Source: JAFGBM01 sp964610155
GTDB taxonomy: Bacteria; Actinomycetota; Actinomycetes; Actinomycetales; Demequinaceae
Direction: 5' to 3'
Assembly (NCBI GenBank): GCA_964610155.1
Contig: CAZSUY010000009.1
Span: 41,866 to 105,865 of the forward strand
Length of the DNA stretch: 64,000 bases
Part shown: in pieces, positions 17,266 through 25,310 of the stretch
Layout of the letters: each line of letters starts with the position of its first letter
Position numbering within the stretch: the first letter of the stretch is position 1
Translations under genes and position numbers: made by a program
Notes under the pieces: generated by a model
What the model was told of the DNA's origin: nothing
The model's database searches: none
Seen by the model: the letters and a program-made list of their open reading frames with translations, nothing else

Positions 17266-18471
17266 ATGGTCCCCGTGCGCGCATTGTTCCTAGAGAACCT
17301 CCACCCCAAGGCCACCGAAATCCTTGGCGACGCCGGTATCGAGGTGATTGCGCAATCCGGCGCCCTGGATGAGGACGAACTGATCAAGGCCCTCGAAGGG
17401 GTCGAACTCATCGGCCTCAGATCCAAGACCGCGCTGACGGCCAAGGTATTCGAGTCTGCTACGAGCCTCATCGCTGCCGGAGCCTTCAGCGTCGGAACGA
17501 ACCAGGTCGATCTCGCCGTCGCCGCACGGAAGGGCATCGCGGTCTTCAATGCGCCGTTCTCGAATACCCGCTCTGTCGTCGAACTTGCCATCAGCGAAAT
17601 CATTGGCCTCATGCGACGCCTTCCGGAACACAACTGCCTCCTCCACGAAGGCAACTGGAGCAAAAGTGCTGAAGGCTCCCACGAGATCAGGGGCCGAACC
17701 CTCGGCATCGTCGGCTACGGCAATATCGGTTCGCAGTTGTCCGTCATCGCGGAGGCGCTCGGCCTCAATGTCGTATTCTTCGACATCGCCGAGAAGCTCT
17801 CGCTCGGGAATGCCACCCCGATGCTCTCCCTCGCCGAACTCCTCGAGACGTCCGATATCGTCACCTTGCATGTGGATGGCCGCCCAGGAAATGCTGGCTT
17901 CTTCGGCAAGCAGGAATTCGATGGTATGAAGAAGGGGTCGATCTTCCTCAATCTGTCCCGCGGTTTTGTCGTTGACGTGGAGGCCCTCCACGATGCGATC
18001 GAGGCCGGCCACATCGCGGGTGCGGCGATCGATGTCTTCCCTGTTGAGCCGAATAGGAAGGGGGACCCGTTCACGACCCCCCTCCAGGGCCTGACGAACG
18101 TCTTTCTGACCCCGCACATCGCCGGATCGACCGAGGAGGCCCAGCGCGACATTGGCATCTTCGTGGCGACTCGGCTTCGGGACTACGTGAAGAATGGATC
18201 GACCTCGCTGAGCGTCAATCTTCCCAATCTGTCGCTTGAGCATTCAGGCGGCTCGCACCGGCTCGCCCACCTTCACGAGAACGTGCCCGGCGTACTCGCC
18301 GCCGTGAACAACGTCTTCGCCGCCCATACGGTCAATATCGAGGGCCAGTTGCTCGCGACCAGGGGCGAACTCGGATATGTGGTGACGGATGTCGCCTCAG
18401 GAATCACAGATGAAGTGATCGCTGAACTACAGGCGATGCCTGCGACGGTAAGGCTCCGAGTCCTGTCATAG
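17266..18471 (+). CDS. serA: D-3-phosphoglycerate dehydrogenase
   Basis: SerA oxidises 3-phosphoglycerate to 3-phosphohydroxypyruvate, the first step of serine synthesis. The 401-residue protein has the substrate-binding GLRSKT, the Rossmann NAD motif GIVGYGNIGS in the middle, NLSRGF, the catalytic-histidine segment PHIAGSTEEAQ, and a C-terminal ACT-like domain (about 330-401) for serine feedback. Its length matches the short E. coli type rather than the long mycobacterial type. The ATG at 17266 is preferred; an upstream open frame overlaps the metzincin start. It converges on nrdR with a six-base gap. Confidence 0.93.
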   Translation: MVPVRALFLENLHPKATEILGDAGIEVIAQSGALDEDELIKALEGVELIGLRSKTALTAKVFESATSLIAAGAFSVGTNQVDLAVAARKGIAVFNAPFSNTRSVVELAISEIIGLMRRLPEHNCLLHEGNWSKSAEGSHEIRGRTLGIVGYGNIGSQLSVIAEALGLNVVFFDIAEKLSLGNATPMLSLAELLETSDIVTLHVDGRPGNAGFFGKQEFDGMKKGSIFLNLSRGFVVDVEALHDAIEAGHIAGAAIDVFPVEPNRKGDPFTTPLQGLTNVFLTPHIAGSTEEAQRDIGIFVATRLRDYVKNGSTSLSVNLPNLSLEHSGGSHRLAHLHENVPGVLAAVNNVFAAHTVNIEGQLLATRGELGYVVTDVASGITDEVIAELQAMPATVRLRVLS

Positions 18472-18477
18472 GGCCGA

Positions 18478-18933
18478 CTAGGTGGTCGCGTCCTCCTCAC
18501 GGAGCCGCGCGATCTCACGCTCAAAATCATCGAGGGACGAATAGCCCCGGTAGACGCTCGCGAATCTGAGGTAGGCGATCTCGTCCAGTTCCCGTAGCGG
18601 TGCAAGGATGGCTCGCCCCACCTCCTCGCTTTTCACCTCGGCCTGGCCGGTCCCGCGAATCGCATCCTCGACCTTCTTGACTAGGATCTCGATCGCGTCG
18701 TCGTCCACGCCGCGACCCTGGCAGGCCTTTTTCAAGCCAAGGAGGATCTTCTGCCGATTGAACGGTTCCGCGACCCCGGACCGCTTGAGGATGTTGAGGC
18801 TGACTTTCTCGACCGTGCTAAAACGCCGACTGCATACCGTGCATTCGCGCCGACGACGGATGGAGGTCCCATCCTCAGTGGTCCGGGAATCGATCACCCG
18901 GGAGTCATCGGCGCGGCAGAATGGACAGTGCAT
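18478..18933 (-). CDS. nrdR: Transcriptional repressor NrdR
   Basis: NrdR is a nucleotide-sensing repressor of ribonucleotide reductase genes. The 151-residue product has a zinc ribbon with Cys3, Cys6, Cys31 and Cys34 (MHCPFC and ECTVC) followed by an ATP-cone domain. The start is the ATG at 18933, since the family begins MxCPxC; the longer open frame to 19071 is unrelated. It lies 49 bases after the LysM gene on the same strand, so it may share the SOS-controlled transcript. No nrd genes occur in the window. Confidence 0.94.
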   Translation of the reverse strand: MHCPFCRADDSRVIDSRTTEDGTSIRRRRECTVCSRRFSTVEKVSLNILKRSGVAEPFNRQKILLGLKKACQGRGVDDDAIEILVKKVEDAIRGTGQAEVKSEEVGRAILAPLRELDEIAYLRFASVYRGYSSLDDFEREIARLREEDATT

Positions 18934-18982
18934 GCCCCCACTGTGGCACGAATGGGCATCGCGACGCGCGCCCGCATCCCCC

Positions 18983-19288
18983 CTAGGGGGCGACCGGAAT
19001 GAGAATCTGCTCCCCAGCGCGGATGCTCGCACCATCGAGATCATTGAGGACGATGATCTCGTCAACGACATCCCGTGTGGATTGCCCCGGACCAGCGAGC
19101 GTGCTGGCGATCCCCCAAAGGGTCTCCCCCGATTGTGCCGTGTACGTGTCTATTGGCTTGGGAGCCGTTAGCCCTTCGGCGAAGGCCTGGGATCCGACGA
19201 TGACCCCGGTAACCACGAGGGCAAAGAACATGAACGTACGAGCGAGGCGTCCCTGCCGGGTGAGCCTCCCGTCCGGTCGCATGAGCAT
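18983..19288 (-). CDS. LysM membrane protein, probable SOS division inhibitor (YneA/ChiZ-like)
   Basis: This 101-residue protein has one membrane segment (about 18-37) and a C-terminal LysM domain (about 48-99, YTAQSGETLWGIA and an ending ILIPV) predicted to bind peptidoglycan outside the cell. The start is fixed by AAAGGAGG close before the ATG at 19288. An SOS box lies 16 bases upstream, and the gene is divergent from lexA. B. subtilis YneA and M. tuberculosis ChiZ share this architecture and position and block division after DNA damage. That function is inferred from context; no catalytic domain is visible. Confidence 0.8.
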   Translation of the reverse strand: MLMRPDGRLTRQGRLARTFMFFALVVTGVIVGSQAFAEGLTAPKPIDTYTAQSGETLWGIASTLAGPGQSTRDVVDEIIVLNDLDGASIRAGEQILIPVAP

Positions 19289-19303
19289 CGCCTCCTCCTT
19301 TCC

Positions 19304-19319
19304 TCGAACACCTGTTCGA
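19304..19319. promoter_or_regulatory. SOS (LexA) box before the LysM gene
   Basis: TCGAACACCTGTTCGA is a palindrome with perfect arms of the actinobacterial and Bacillus TCGAAC-N4-GTTCGA type. It ends 16 bases before the LysM ATG, overlapping the expected transcription start, so LexA binding should repress the LysM-nrdR unit. Confidence 0.9.
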
Positions 19320-19334
19320 TTCATCTCGACTCTA

Positions 19335-19364
19335 GATGTAGCACGAATGTGCGACACGCCGCAA
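19335..19364 (-). promoter_or_regulatory. Candidate promoter of the LysM-nrdR unit
   Basis: On the minus strand TTGCGG and TACATC are separated by 18 bases. The inferred start falls near the SOS box at 19304-19319. Both boxes match only partly. Confidence 0.35.
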
Positions 19365-19371
19365 GACTTTT

Positions 19372-19387
19372 TCGAACATATGTTTGA
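19372..19387. promoter_or_regulatory. SOS (LexA) box before lexA
   Basis: TCGAACATATGTTTGA differs from the ideal TCGAACATATGTTCGA at one base. It sits 142 bases before the lexA ATG, adjacent to TTATCT, a possible -10, and could also act on the divergent LysM promoter. It indicates lexA autoregulation. Confidence 0.88.
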
Positions 19388-19435
19388 TTATCTGCGCCAG
19401 GTGCCCTACCGTCTTGTCTTGAGAACTGCTGTACT

Positions 19436-19476
19436 TCAGAACGCAATACAGGTCTTTAGAACGCAAAATAGGGTCT
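19436..19476 (+). repeat. Imperfect 20-bp tandem duplication in the lexA leader
   Basis: The unit TCAGAACGCAATACAGGTCT (19436-19455) is repeated next to itself as a variant reading TTAGAACGCAAAATAG then GGTCT (to 19476). A further GAGAAC lies just upstream at 19421, and CTTG-rich doublets flank the pair. The stretch is clearly more AT-rich than its surroundings. Its role is unknown. Confidence 0.7.
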
Positions 19477-19528
19477 TGGCTTGTCTACTTGCCAAATCAC
19501 TTGCTTGATTACACCGCGGAGGTGCGAA

Positions 19529-20251
19529 ATGGACGACGATGCCGGTGGGGCTACCATCCACGAATTCCCGAACTTGAAAACGGATTCGGCCTTGACCGCA
19601 CGTCAGGCCAGGATCCTCGACACCATCCGTGACTCGGTCCACGAGCGGGGCTATCCGCCGACCATGCGAGAGATCGGGGAGACCGTCGGCCTTACCTCGA
19701 CATCGAGTGTCAAGCATCAACTCCAAGCCCTTGAGGCCAAGGGGTACCTGCGCCGCGATCCGAACCTTCCCCGAGCCATCGACGTCGTGATGCCGGAAGG
19801 GGATTCCCGATCGCCGAGAGCCTCCGCCACATCGGACGCGGTCAGACGGTATCTCGGGCCTGACGCGACTGGGGATGTGACGATGGTGCCGCTCGTGGGA
19901 AGAATCGCCGCCGGGGGCCCCGTGCTTGCCGATCAGGCCATCGAAGACCTGTTTGCCCTTCCCCGGCAGTTGACGGGCTTCGGCGACCTGTTCATGCTCA
20001 AGGTCGAGGGAGACTCGATGGTGGATGCGGCCATCTACGACGGGGACTGGGTGGTCGTCCGGCGCCAGAACTCTGCTCATGATGGTGACATCATCGCCGC
20101 CCTCCTCGACGAGGAGGCGACCGTAAAGACATTCCGTCGCCGAGATGGACACGTGTGGCTCATGCCCCATAACCCCGCGTATGCCCCCATCGAGGGTGAC
20201 CGCGCCACGGTCATGGGAAAGGTCGTCTCCGTCTTACGCAGGCTTGCCTAG
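19529..20251 (+). CDS. lexA: SOS repressor LexA
   Basis: LexA represses SOS genes and self-cleaves when stimulated by RecA filaments. The 240-residue product has an N-terminal winged-helix domain (about 20-90, with LTARQARILDTIRD and PPTMREIGETVGL), the scissile Ala128-Gly129 bond in GRIAAGGP, and the catalytic pair Ser163 (EGDSMV) and Lys200 (ATVKTF). The ATG at 19529 has GGAGG six bases upstream; the open frame from 19481 lacks this. The leader is about 130 bases and carries an SOS box and a tandem repeat. It converges on the dinG-like gene. Confidence 0.96.
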   Translation: MDDDAGGATIHEFPNLKTDSALTARQARILDTIRDSVHERGYPPTMREIGETVGLTSTSSVKHQLQALEAKGYLRRDPNLPRAIDVVMPEGDSRSPRASATSDAVRRYLGPDATGDVTMVPLVGRIAAGGPVLADQAIEDLFALPRQLTGFGDLFMLKVEGDSMVDAAIYDGDWVVVRRQNSAHDGDIIAALLDEEATVKTFRRRDGHVWLMPHNPAYAPIEGDRATVMGKVVSVLRRLA

Positions 20252-20262
20252 CCAGGTCCTCC

Positions 20263-22257
20263 CTAGTCCCCGTCCGATTCCTGGCCGATATCCGATGAAA
20301 CCTTCTCGGCCCTCCGCCCATCTGCTTCTCCCTGCCCATCCAAGCGACGAAGGGCCTCAAGCACCGCGACCCGATCCGTTGTCGGCCACAGTCCCGGAAG
20401 GGAACGGAGGAGAAATCCCCCGTAGCGGGCGGTAGCCAGGCGAGAATCAAGCACCGCGACGACCCCACGGTCGGTAAGCGTCCGGATGAGCCTTCCCGCC
20501 CCTTGCGCGAGGAGCAGGGCCGCCTGGGTCGCCGAGACCGCCATGAAGCCATTCCCCCCCTCGGATTCGACGGCCTCTGATCGCGCTTGGGTGATCGGGT
20601 CGTCTGGTCTCGGAAACGGAAGGCGATCGATGACAACGAGTTGGCAGGTCTCTCCCGGAAGGTCGACTCCTTGCCAGAGGGTCGTCGATCCGAAGAGACA
20701 GGCACGGGGGTCCTTCCGGAAACGCGCGAGAAGGGTGGCAACCTGGTCATCGCGTTGATACAAGATCGGAAGGTCGAGGCGCGCCCGCAGAGCCTCCGTC
20801 GCCTCCTGAGCCGCGCGGTGGGAGGAGAATAGTCCGAGCGTGCGCCCCCCGGCTGCCTCGACCAACGCGACCAGTTCCTCTATTGCATCCGCGCCGATAC
20901 CCCCGGTCCCTGGCCGATCGAGATGGGAGGCGATATAGAGAACACCCTGGTTTGAGTAGTCGAAGGGGGAACCCACGTCTAACGTCGTCGGCTCCCGGAT
21001 ACCCAACTGTCCGGCCATGGCGTCGAACGTGCCACCGAGGGCGAGGGTGGCCGAGGTGAAGATGGCCGCGCCGTCGTCGACCAGGCGGGATCGCACAAGG
21101 CCCGCGACGTCGAGCGGGGCGGCCAGCAGGCGCTCTGCGACCGAACCTCCGTAGTCCCCATCTGCGGGGGCTAGCCACAGGACAAGGCGCTCGGTGTCGT
21201 TGAGCGCCGCATCCGCAAACTCGATGATCTCTAAAAGGGCGGCGGCCGCCACCTTGGCCGTCGCCGCATCCTTGTGTTGTGACTCCTCGACCATCCGAAC
21301 GACATCGCGGATGGATTCTCGAATATCCGTCAGGGACCCGACGAGGGCCTCCGGCAGGTCGAAAGCCAAACGCCCTGGGCGAAGGCCGTCGAGGACGCGC
21401 TCGAAGACCCTCACGACCTCATCGAGCCGTGCAGTCCTCACTCCGCACCGTCGGGCGGCCCGTCCGGCAGCCTCTATCCGATGCGCCGTCAACTCCTTCG
21501 TCGCGCTCGAGGTGATGCGGGAGACGAGTTCGTGAGCCTCGTCCACGATGAGGCCGTCGCGGGGGCCGAGGACATCATGGGAGGTGGCTTCTATGGCGAG
21601 CATGGCATGGTTGGTGACGACGATCTCGGAGGCCCGGGCCTCCGCTACGGCCGCCTCCGCGAAGCAGCCAGTCGCCAAGGGGCACGTTGAGGCAAGGCAT
21701 TCGCGGCCGCTTACGCTTACCCGCCCCCAGGCGAGCGATGAAACCCCCGGATCGAGGTCGTCCCTATCACCCGTCAAGGTCTCTTCGGACCAGGCGTTGA
21801 GCCGAGCCAGTTCCTTTCCGAGCGGCGACACCGGCGTGTATCCACCCAGGTCGAGGCCATCATCCGGTTCAGGGTATCCGCCCGAAAGCCGGTACCGACA
21901 AAGGTAGTTCGCCCGACCCTTGAGGAGCGCGACCCGTGGTCGAGTGCCGAGCGCGGGTTCAAGGGCATCGAGGACGAGGGGGAGGTCGTGGTGCACCACC
22001 TGCCTCTGGAGGGCTAGGGTGGCCGTCGATACGATAATTCGAGCCTCCGCTTGAGCGGCATGGGCCACCGCAGGCACGAGGTAGGCGAGGGACTTCCCCG
22101 TGCCGGTGCCAGCCTGGATCAGCGCTTGGCTGTCGTGAGCGAGGGCATAGGCGACGGCCTCCGCCATGGTCACCTGGCCGACGCGTTCGTCTCCCCCGAG
22201 CGCGGCGACGGCGAGACCCAGTAGACCGGCAGTGCTTGGGTCTGATTCCTTTTTCAC
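20263..22257 (-). CDS. dinG: DinG/XPD-like iron-sulphur DNA helicase
   Basis: This 664-residue superfamily 2 helicase has Walker A within GTGTGKS (about 50-56), DEAH at 239-242, and four cysteines (C120, C187, C192, C198) in the pattern of the XPD/DinG 4Fe-4S domain. Late motifs include FTSATLAL, LFSSHRAAQEA and QGAGRLIRT. DinG-type enzymes unwind R-loops, D-loops and G-quadruplexes with 5'-3' polarity. It is the last gene after hflX (four-base overlap) and converges on lexA, with 11 bases between. No SOS box was seen before hflX, so SOS control of this gene is not shown. Confidence 0.88.
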   Translation of the reverse strand: MKKESDPSTAGLLGLAVAALGGDERVGQVTMAEAVAYALAHDSQALIQAGTGTGKSLAYLVPAVAHAAQAEARIIVSTATLALQRQVVHHDLPLVLDALEPALGTRPRVALLKGRANYLCRYRLSGGYPEPDDGLDLGGYTPVSPLGKELARLNAWSEETLTGDRDDLDPGVSSLAWGRVSVSGRECLASTCPLATGCFAEAAVAEARASEIVVTNHAMLAIEATSHDVLGPRDGLIVDEAHELVSRITSSATKELTAHRIEAAGRAARRCGVRTARLDEVVRVFERVLDGLRPGRLAFDLPEALVGSLTDIRESIRDVVRMVEESQHKDAATAKVAAAALLEIIEFADAALNDTERLVLWLAPADGDYGGSVAERLLAAPLDVAGLVRSRLVDDGAAIFTSATLALGGTFDAMAGQLGIREPTTLDVGSPFDYSNQGVLYIASHLDRPGTGGIGADAIEELVALVEAAGGRTLGLFSSHRAAQEATEALRARLDLPILYQRDDQVATLLARFRKDPRACLFGSTTLWQGVDLPGETCQLVVIDRLPFPRPDDPITQARSEAVESEGGNGFMAVSATQAALLLAQGAGRLIRTLTDRGVVAVLDSRLATARYGGFLLRSLPGLWPTTDRVAVLEALRRLDGQGEADGRRAEKVSSDIGQESDGD

Positions 22258-23738
22258 GGAGATGCCGGACCATTCGTGTCCGAGCCCCTGAGCCTCGAGG
22301 CGAGAGCCCCGTCGACTCGGGCAATGAGATGCGTTCCACCGGGATCGTGTGTTTCCTCGATGATCTCCCCGTGCTCGTGTGCCTCGCTGATGAGCTCACC
22401 CCTCGTGTAGGGCACCGTCACGTCGACCTTCTCGCGGGGCTCCGGCAATCCCCTCTCGATCGCAAGGAGCAGGTCAGGGAACCCAAGGCCGGTCAGCGCG
22501 GACACCTCCACGGCCTCCTCAGCGTTGACCCGAAGGCGGACAACGGAGGCCGGATCCGCGATGTCGCATTTGTTGAGGACGAGGATCTCGGGGATATCTT
22601 GCACACCGGGGACTCCGGCCAGGACCTCACGAACGGCCCGGATCTGGCCCTCGGGATCATCGTGAGCCGCATCGACGATATGGAGGATGAGGTTGGCATG
22701 GGCGACCTCCTCAAGGGTCGACTGGAAGGCCGCGACGAGTTGGTGGGGCAAGTCGCGAACGAAGCCGACAGTATCGGAGAGGGTGAAGATCCGCCCACCG
22801 GAAGTCTCCGCACGCCGCACGGTCGGATCGAGGGTGGCAAACAGGGTGTTCTCCACCAGGACACCCGCGCCCGTCAACCGGTTGAGGATGGAGGACTTGC
22901 CCGCGTTGGTGTAGCCGACGATGGCCACATTCGGTACCGTCTCCCTTCGCTCGCGACGAACCTCCCGTGCGGGACCCATCGCCTTGATCTGACGACGGAG
23001 GTGGGCCATCCGCGTACGGATCCGGCGGCGATCGAGTTCGATCTTGGTCTCACCTGGGCCACGGGCACCGATGCCCTCCCCACTAGCCACCCGTCCACCC
23101 GCCTGCCGAGACATCGAATCCCCCCACCCACGGAGCCTGGGCAACAGATATTCCAACTGGGCAAGTTCGACCTGGGCCTTGCCCTCCTTGGATTTTGCGT
23201 GCTGGGCAAAGATGTCGAGGATGACGGCGGTCCGATCGACCACCTTGACCCTGACTGCATCCTCAAGCGCCCTCCGCTGAGAAGGCGCCAGGTCTCCGTT
23301 GATAATGACGGTGTCGGCGCCGACCGCGGCGACGATCGCTGCCAATTCCTTGGATTTGCCCGCACCGAGATAGGTGGCGGGATCGGGGTGGGGACGCCGT
23401 TGGAGCACCCCATCTAGCACCAGGGAGCCCGCTGTCTCCGCGAGAGCCGCAAGTTCACGCATCGAGACCTCGGCCTGCTCCACCGTGCCATGCGACCACT
23501 GGCCGGCGAGGACGACCCGCTCGAGTCGAAGGGCTCGATACTCGACCTCGGATACATCCTCGAGTTCCGTCGAGATCCTCTCGATGCGCCGAAGCGCCGC
23601 CCTATCCTCCCTCTCAGACTGATCGCCATCGGCCTTGCTCGGTGTGTGGTCCTTCGACACGGCCGTCCCCGTGCGTGACAGCACCCGCTCTATCGCCTCT
23701 TGGATGCGAGCGGTGGACTCTTCTTCGGGTTCGGTCAC
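22254..23738 (-). CDS. hflX: Ribosome-associated GTPase HflX
   Basis: HflX binds the 50S subunit and splits stalled or hibernating ribosomes. The 494-residue protein has an N-terminal HflX domain (with GAGKSKELAAIV), a charged linker with ARGPGETKIELDRR, and a G domain with GYTNAGKSS (G1), DTVGF (G3) and NKCD (G4). Translation begins at a GTG with GGAGG five bases upstream. A charged N-terminal extension of about 60 residues is present, as is usual in actinobacteria. It overlaps the dinG-like gene by four bases. Confidence 0.94.
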   Translation of the reverse strand: MTEPEEESTARIQEAIERVLSRTGTAVSKDHTPSKADGDQSEREDRAALRRIERISTELEDVSEVEYRALRLERVVLAGQWSHGTVEQAEVSMRELAALAETAGSLVLDGVLQRRPHPDPATYLGAGKSKELAAIVAAVGADTVIINGDLAPSQRRALEDAVRVKVVDRTAVILDIFAQHAKSKEGKAQVELAQLEYLLPRLRGWGDSMSRQAGGRVASGEGIGARGPGETKIELDRRRIRTRMAHLRRQIKAMGPAREVRRERRETVPNVAIVGYTNAGKSSILNRLTGAGVLVENTLFATLDPTVRRAETSGGRIFTLSDTVGFVRDLPHQLVAAFQSTLEEVAHANLILHIVDAAHDDPEGQIRAVREVLAGVPGVQDIPEILVLNKCDIADPASVVRLRVNAEEAVEVSALTGLGFPDLLLAIERGLPEPREKVDVTVPYTRGELISEAHEHGEIIEETHDPGGTHLIARVDGALASRLRGSDTNGPASP

Positions 23739-23809
23739 AGGATCCTCCGCGTCATTCTCTCATTCCCGGGTGACCTTCCTAAGTCCGCACGGAGGCTCCC
23801 CCACCCGAG

Positions 23810-23815
23810 TACGCT
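23810..23815 (+). promoter_or_regulatory. Leaderless-type -10 (TACGCT) before the methyltransferase
   Basis: TACGCT, then exactly six bases, then the GTG start. The same hexamer and spacing occur before proS. No ribosome site is present, so transcription probably begins at the start codon. Confidence 0.55.
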
Positions 23816-23821
23816 CACATC

Positions 23822-24448
23822 GTGACGGAGGACCACTACTTCTCGCCTGATCCCGCGAGCCCCGATGATCGCTTTCCCTTGACCGTGCGACTCGGAGGAC
23901 ATGAATGTCACCTCGATGGCGCACCGGGGGTATTCAGCACCGACCGATTGGATAAGGGGACGTCAATTCTTCTAGATCACGTCCCTGCTCCTCCGGCTGG
24001 AAACCTCCTCGACCTCGGATGCGGATGGGGGGCGATCGCCCTGACGATGGGGCTCCTCCGCCCCGATGCCCGAGTGTGGGCCATCGACATCAATCGACGC
24101 GCGCTCGATCTCACGGAACGTAACGCCGAGCGAGTGCGACAGGTCCACCCCTTCGCCCCACTCGTCGCCCTTCACCCGGACGACGTGCCGCCCGACCTCA
24201 CCTTCGATGCGATCTGGTCGAACCCTCCGATACGGATCGGGAAGGAGGCCCTCCACCGACTTCTCTCCAAGTGGCTCCCGAGGCTCGTTCCGGGCGGCGA
24301 GGCGTACTTGGTGGTGAGCAGGCACCTTGGGGCGGATTCCCTGGCAACCTGGCTCGGGGAAGTAGACGATGATGGACGCCCCTGGGGTGCGGTCGATCGG
24401 GTAACTAGTTCGAAAGGGTATCGGGTCCTTCGCCTCACGCGTGGGTGA
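23822..24448 (+). CDS. Class I SAM methyltransferase, RsmC-like
   Basis: This 208-residue methyltransferase has the SAM motif LLDLGCGWGAIAL at about 60-72, an acidic ribose-binding residue in WAIDINRRAL, and the NPP motif in SNPPIRIGK (about 137-145) that marks guanine or adenine amino-group methyltransferases. The closest recalled family is the MTS domain of RsmC, which makes m2G1207 in 16S rRNA. The N-terminal RsmC duplication is absent, as in other actinobacterial single-domain forms. The start is a GTG with no ribosome site. Its 3' end overlaps dapF by 14 bases convergently. Confidence 0.82.
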   Translation: MTEDHYFSPDPASPDDRFPLTVRLGGHECHLDGAPGVFSTDRLDKGTSILLDHVPAPPAGNLLDLGCGWGAIALTMGLLRPDARVWAIDINRRALDLTERNAERVRQVHPFAPLVALHPDDVPPDLTFDAIWSNPPIRIGKEALHRLLSKWLPRLVPGGEAYLVVSRHLGADSLATWLGEVDDDGRPWGAVDRVTSSKGYRVLRLTRG

Positions 24449-25310
24449 GTGAGGCTAGGTCGATTATCCCATCGGCCACGAGCACCCCGGGGCCCTCGAG
24501 GATCGTCTCATCCCCGTCGATCCGAACCGTCAGCAAACCTCCCGGAACCCTCACATCCCACTCCATCGGCGCGCCACTCCCCTCCCACGCCCGAGCCGCG
24601 ATCACCGCGGCACATGCCCCAGTCCCGCACGATCGGGTCTCACCCACTCCGCGTTCATACACACGCATCCGGAGACTCCCCCGCCTTCCCACACCCGAAA
24701 CCTCAAGGGTGATCACTTCAACGTTCGTCCCTTCCGGAGGAATCGGAGACACTGTGGGGGCTCGGTTGAGGTCGGCCGCCTCCAGATCCGCGACATCATC
24801 GACGGCAACGACGGTGTGGGGATTTCCGGTATTGACGGTCACGGCGGGTCGGTCCCCGAGACCCGGGATGCTCACCGTCGCATCGCTCTTCCCCTCACCC
24901 GGTATCGTCCACCGACCCATCCCGACGGAGTAGCGACCTCCACCCAGTGCGCTGACGAGACGCACCCCCGCGCGCGTCGCGATCCGCACACCACCAGCGA
25001 AATCCTCCCCCGCCTCCATCTCCAAGAATGCGGCGAACACTCGGGCGCCGTTCCCGCACATCTCGGCGGTCGAGCCATCCGCGTTCCTGTAGTCCATGAA
25101 CCACGAATCAGGGGGAAACTCTGCCCCCTCCGGGATGGCCCCCGCACGCACGGCCCTCAACACGCCATCGGCGCCGATGCCAGCCCGGCGATCACATAGG
25201 GCGCATATTAGAGCGGGGCTCAGGTCGATAACCCCCGGCTCGTCGAAGAGCAGGATGAAGTCGTTTTCCGTTCCGTGGCCTTTGGAAAAGGCTAGAGTCT
25301 CCCCGGTCAT
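24435..25310 (-). CDS. dapF: Diaminopimelate epimerase DapF
   Basis: DapF converts LL- to meso-diaminopimelate, the stem-peptide residue that MurE attaches. The 291-residue protein has the two catalytic cysteines of the family in duplicated motifs: C85 in EMCGNGARVF and C228 in RSCGTGACAA. It follows miaA with a four-base overlap (ATGA), so miaB, miaA and dapF are likely one transcript. Length and motifs are normal. Confidence 0.96.
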   Translation of the reverse strand: MTGETLAFSKGHGTENDFILLFDEPGVIDLSPALICALCDRRAGIGADGVLRAVRAGAIPEGAEFPPDSWFMDYRNADGSTAEMCGNGARVFAAFLEMEAGEDFAGGVRIATRAGVRLVSALGGGRYSVGMGRWTIPGEGKSDATVSIPGLGDRPAVTVNTGNPHTVVAVDDVADLEAADLNRAPTVSPIPPEGTNVEVITLEVSGVGRRGSLRMRVYERGVGETRSCGTGACAAVIAARAWEGSGAPMEWDVRVPGGLLTVRIDGDETILEGPGVLVADGIIDLASLTHA

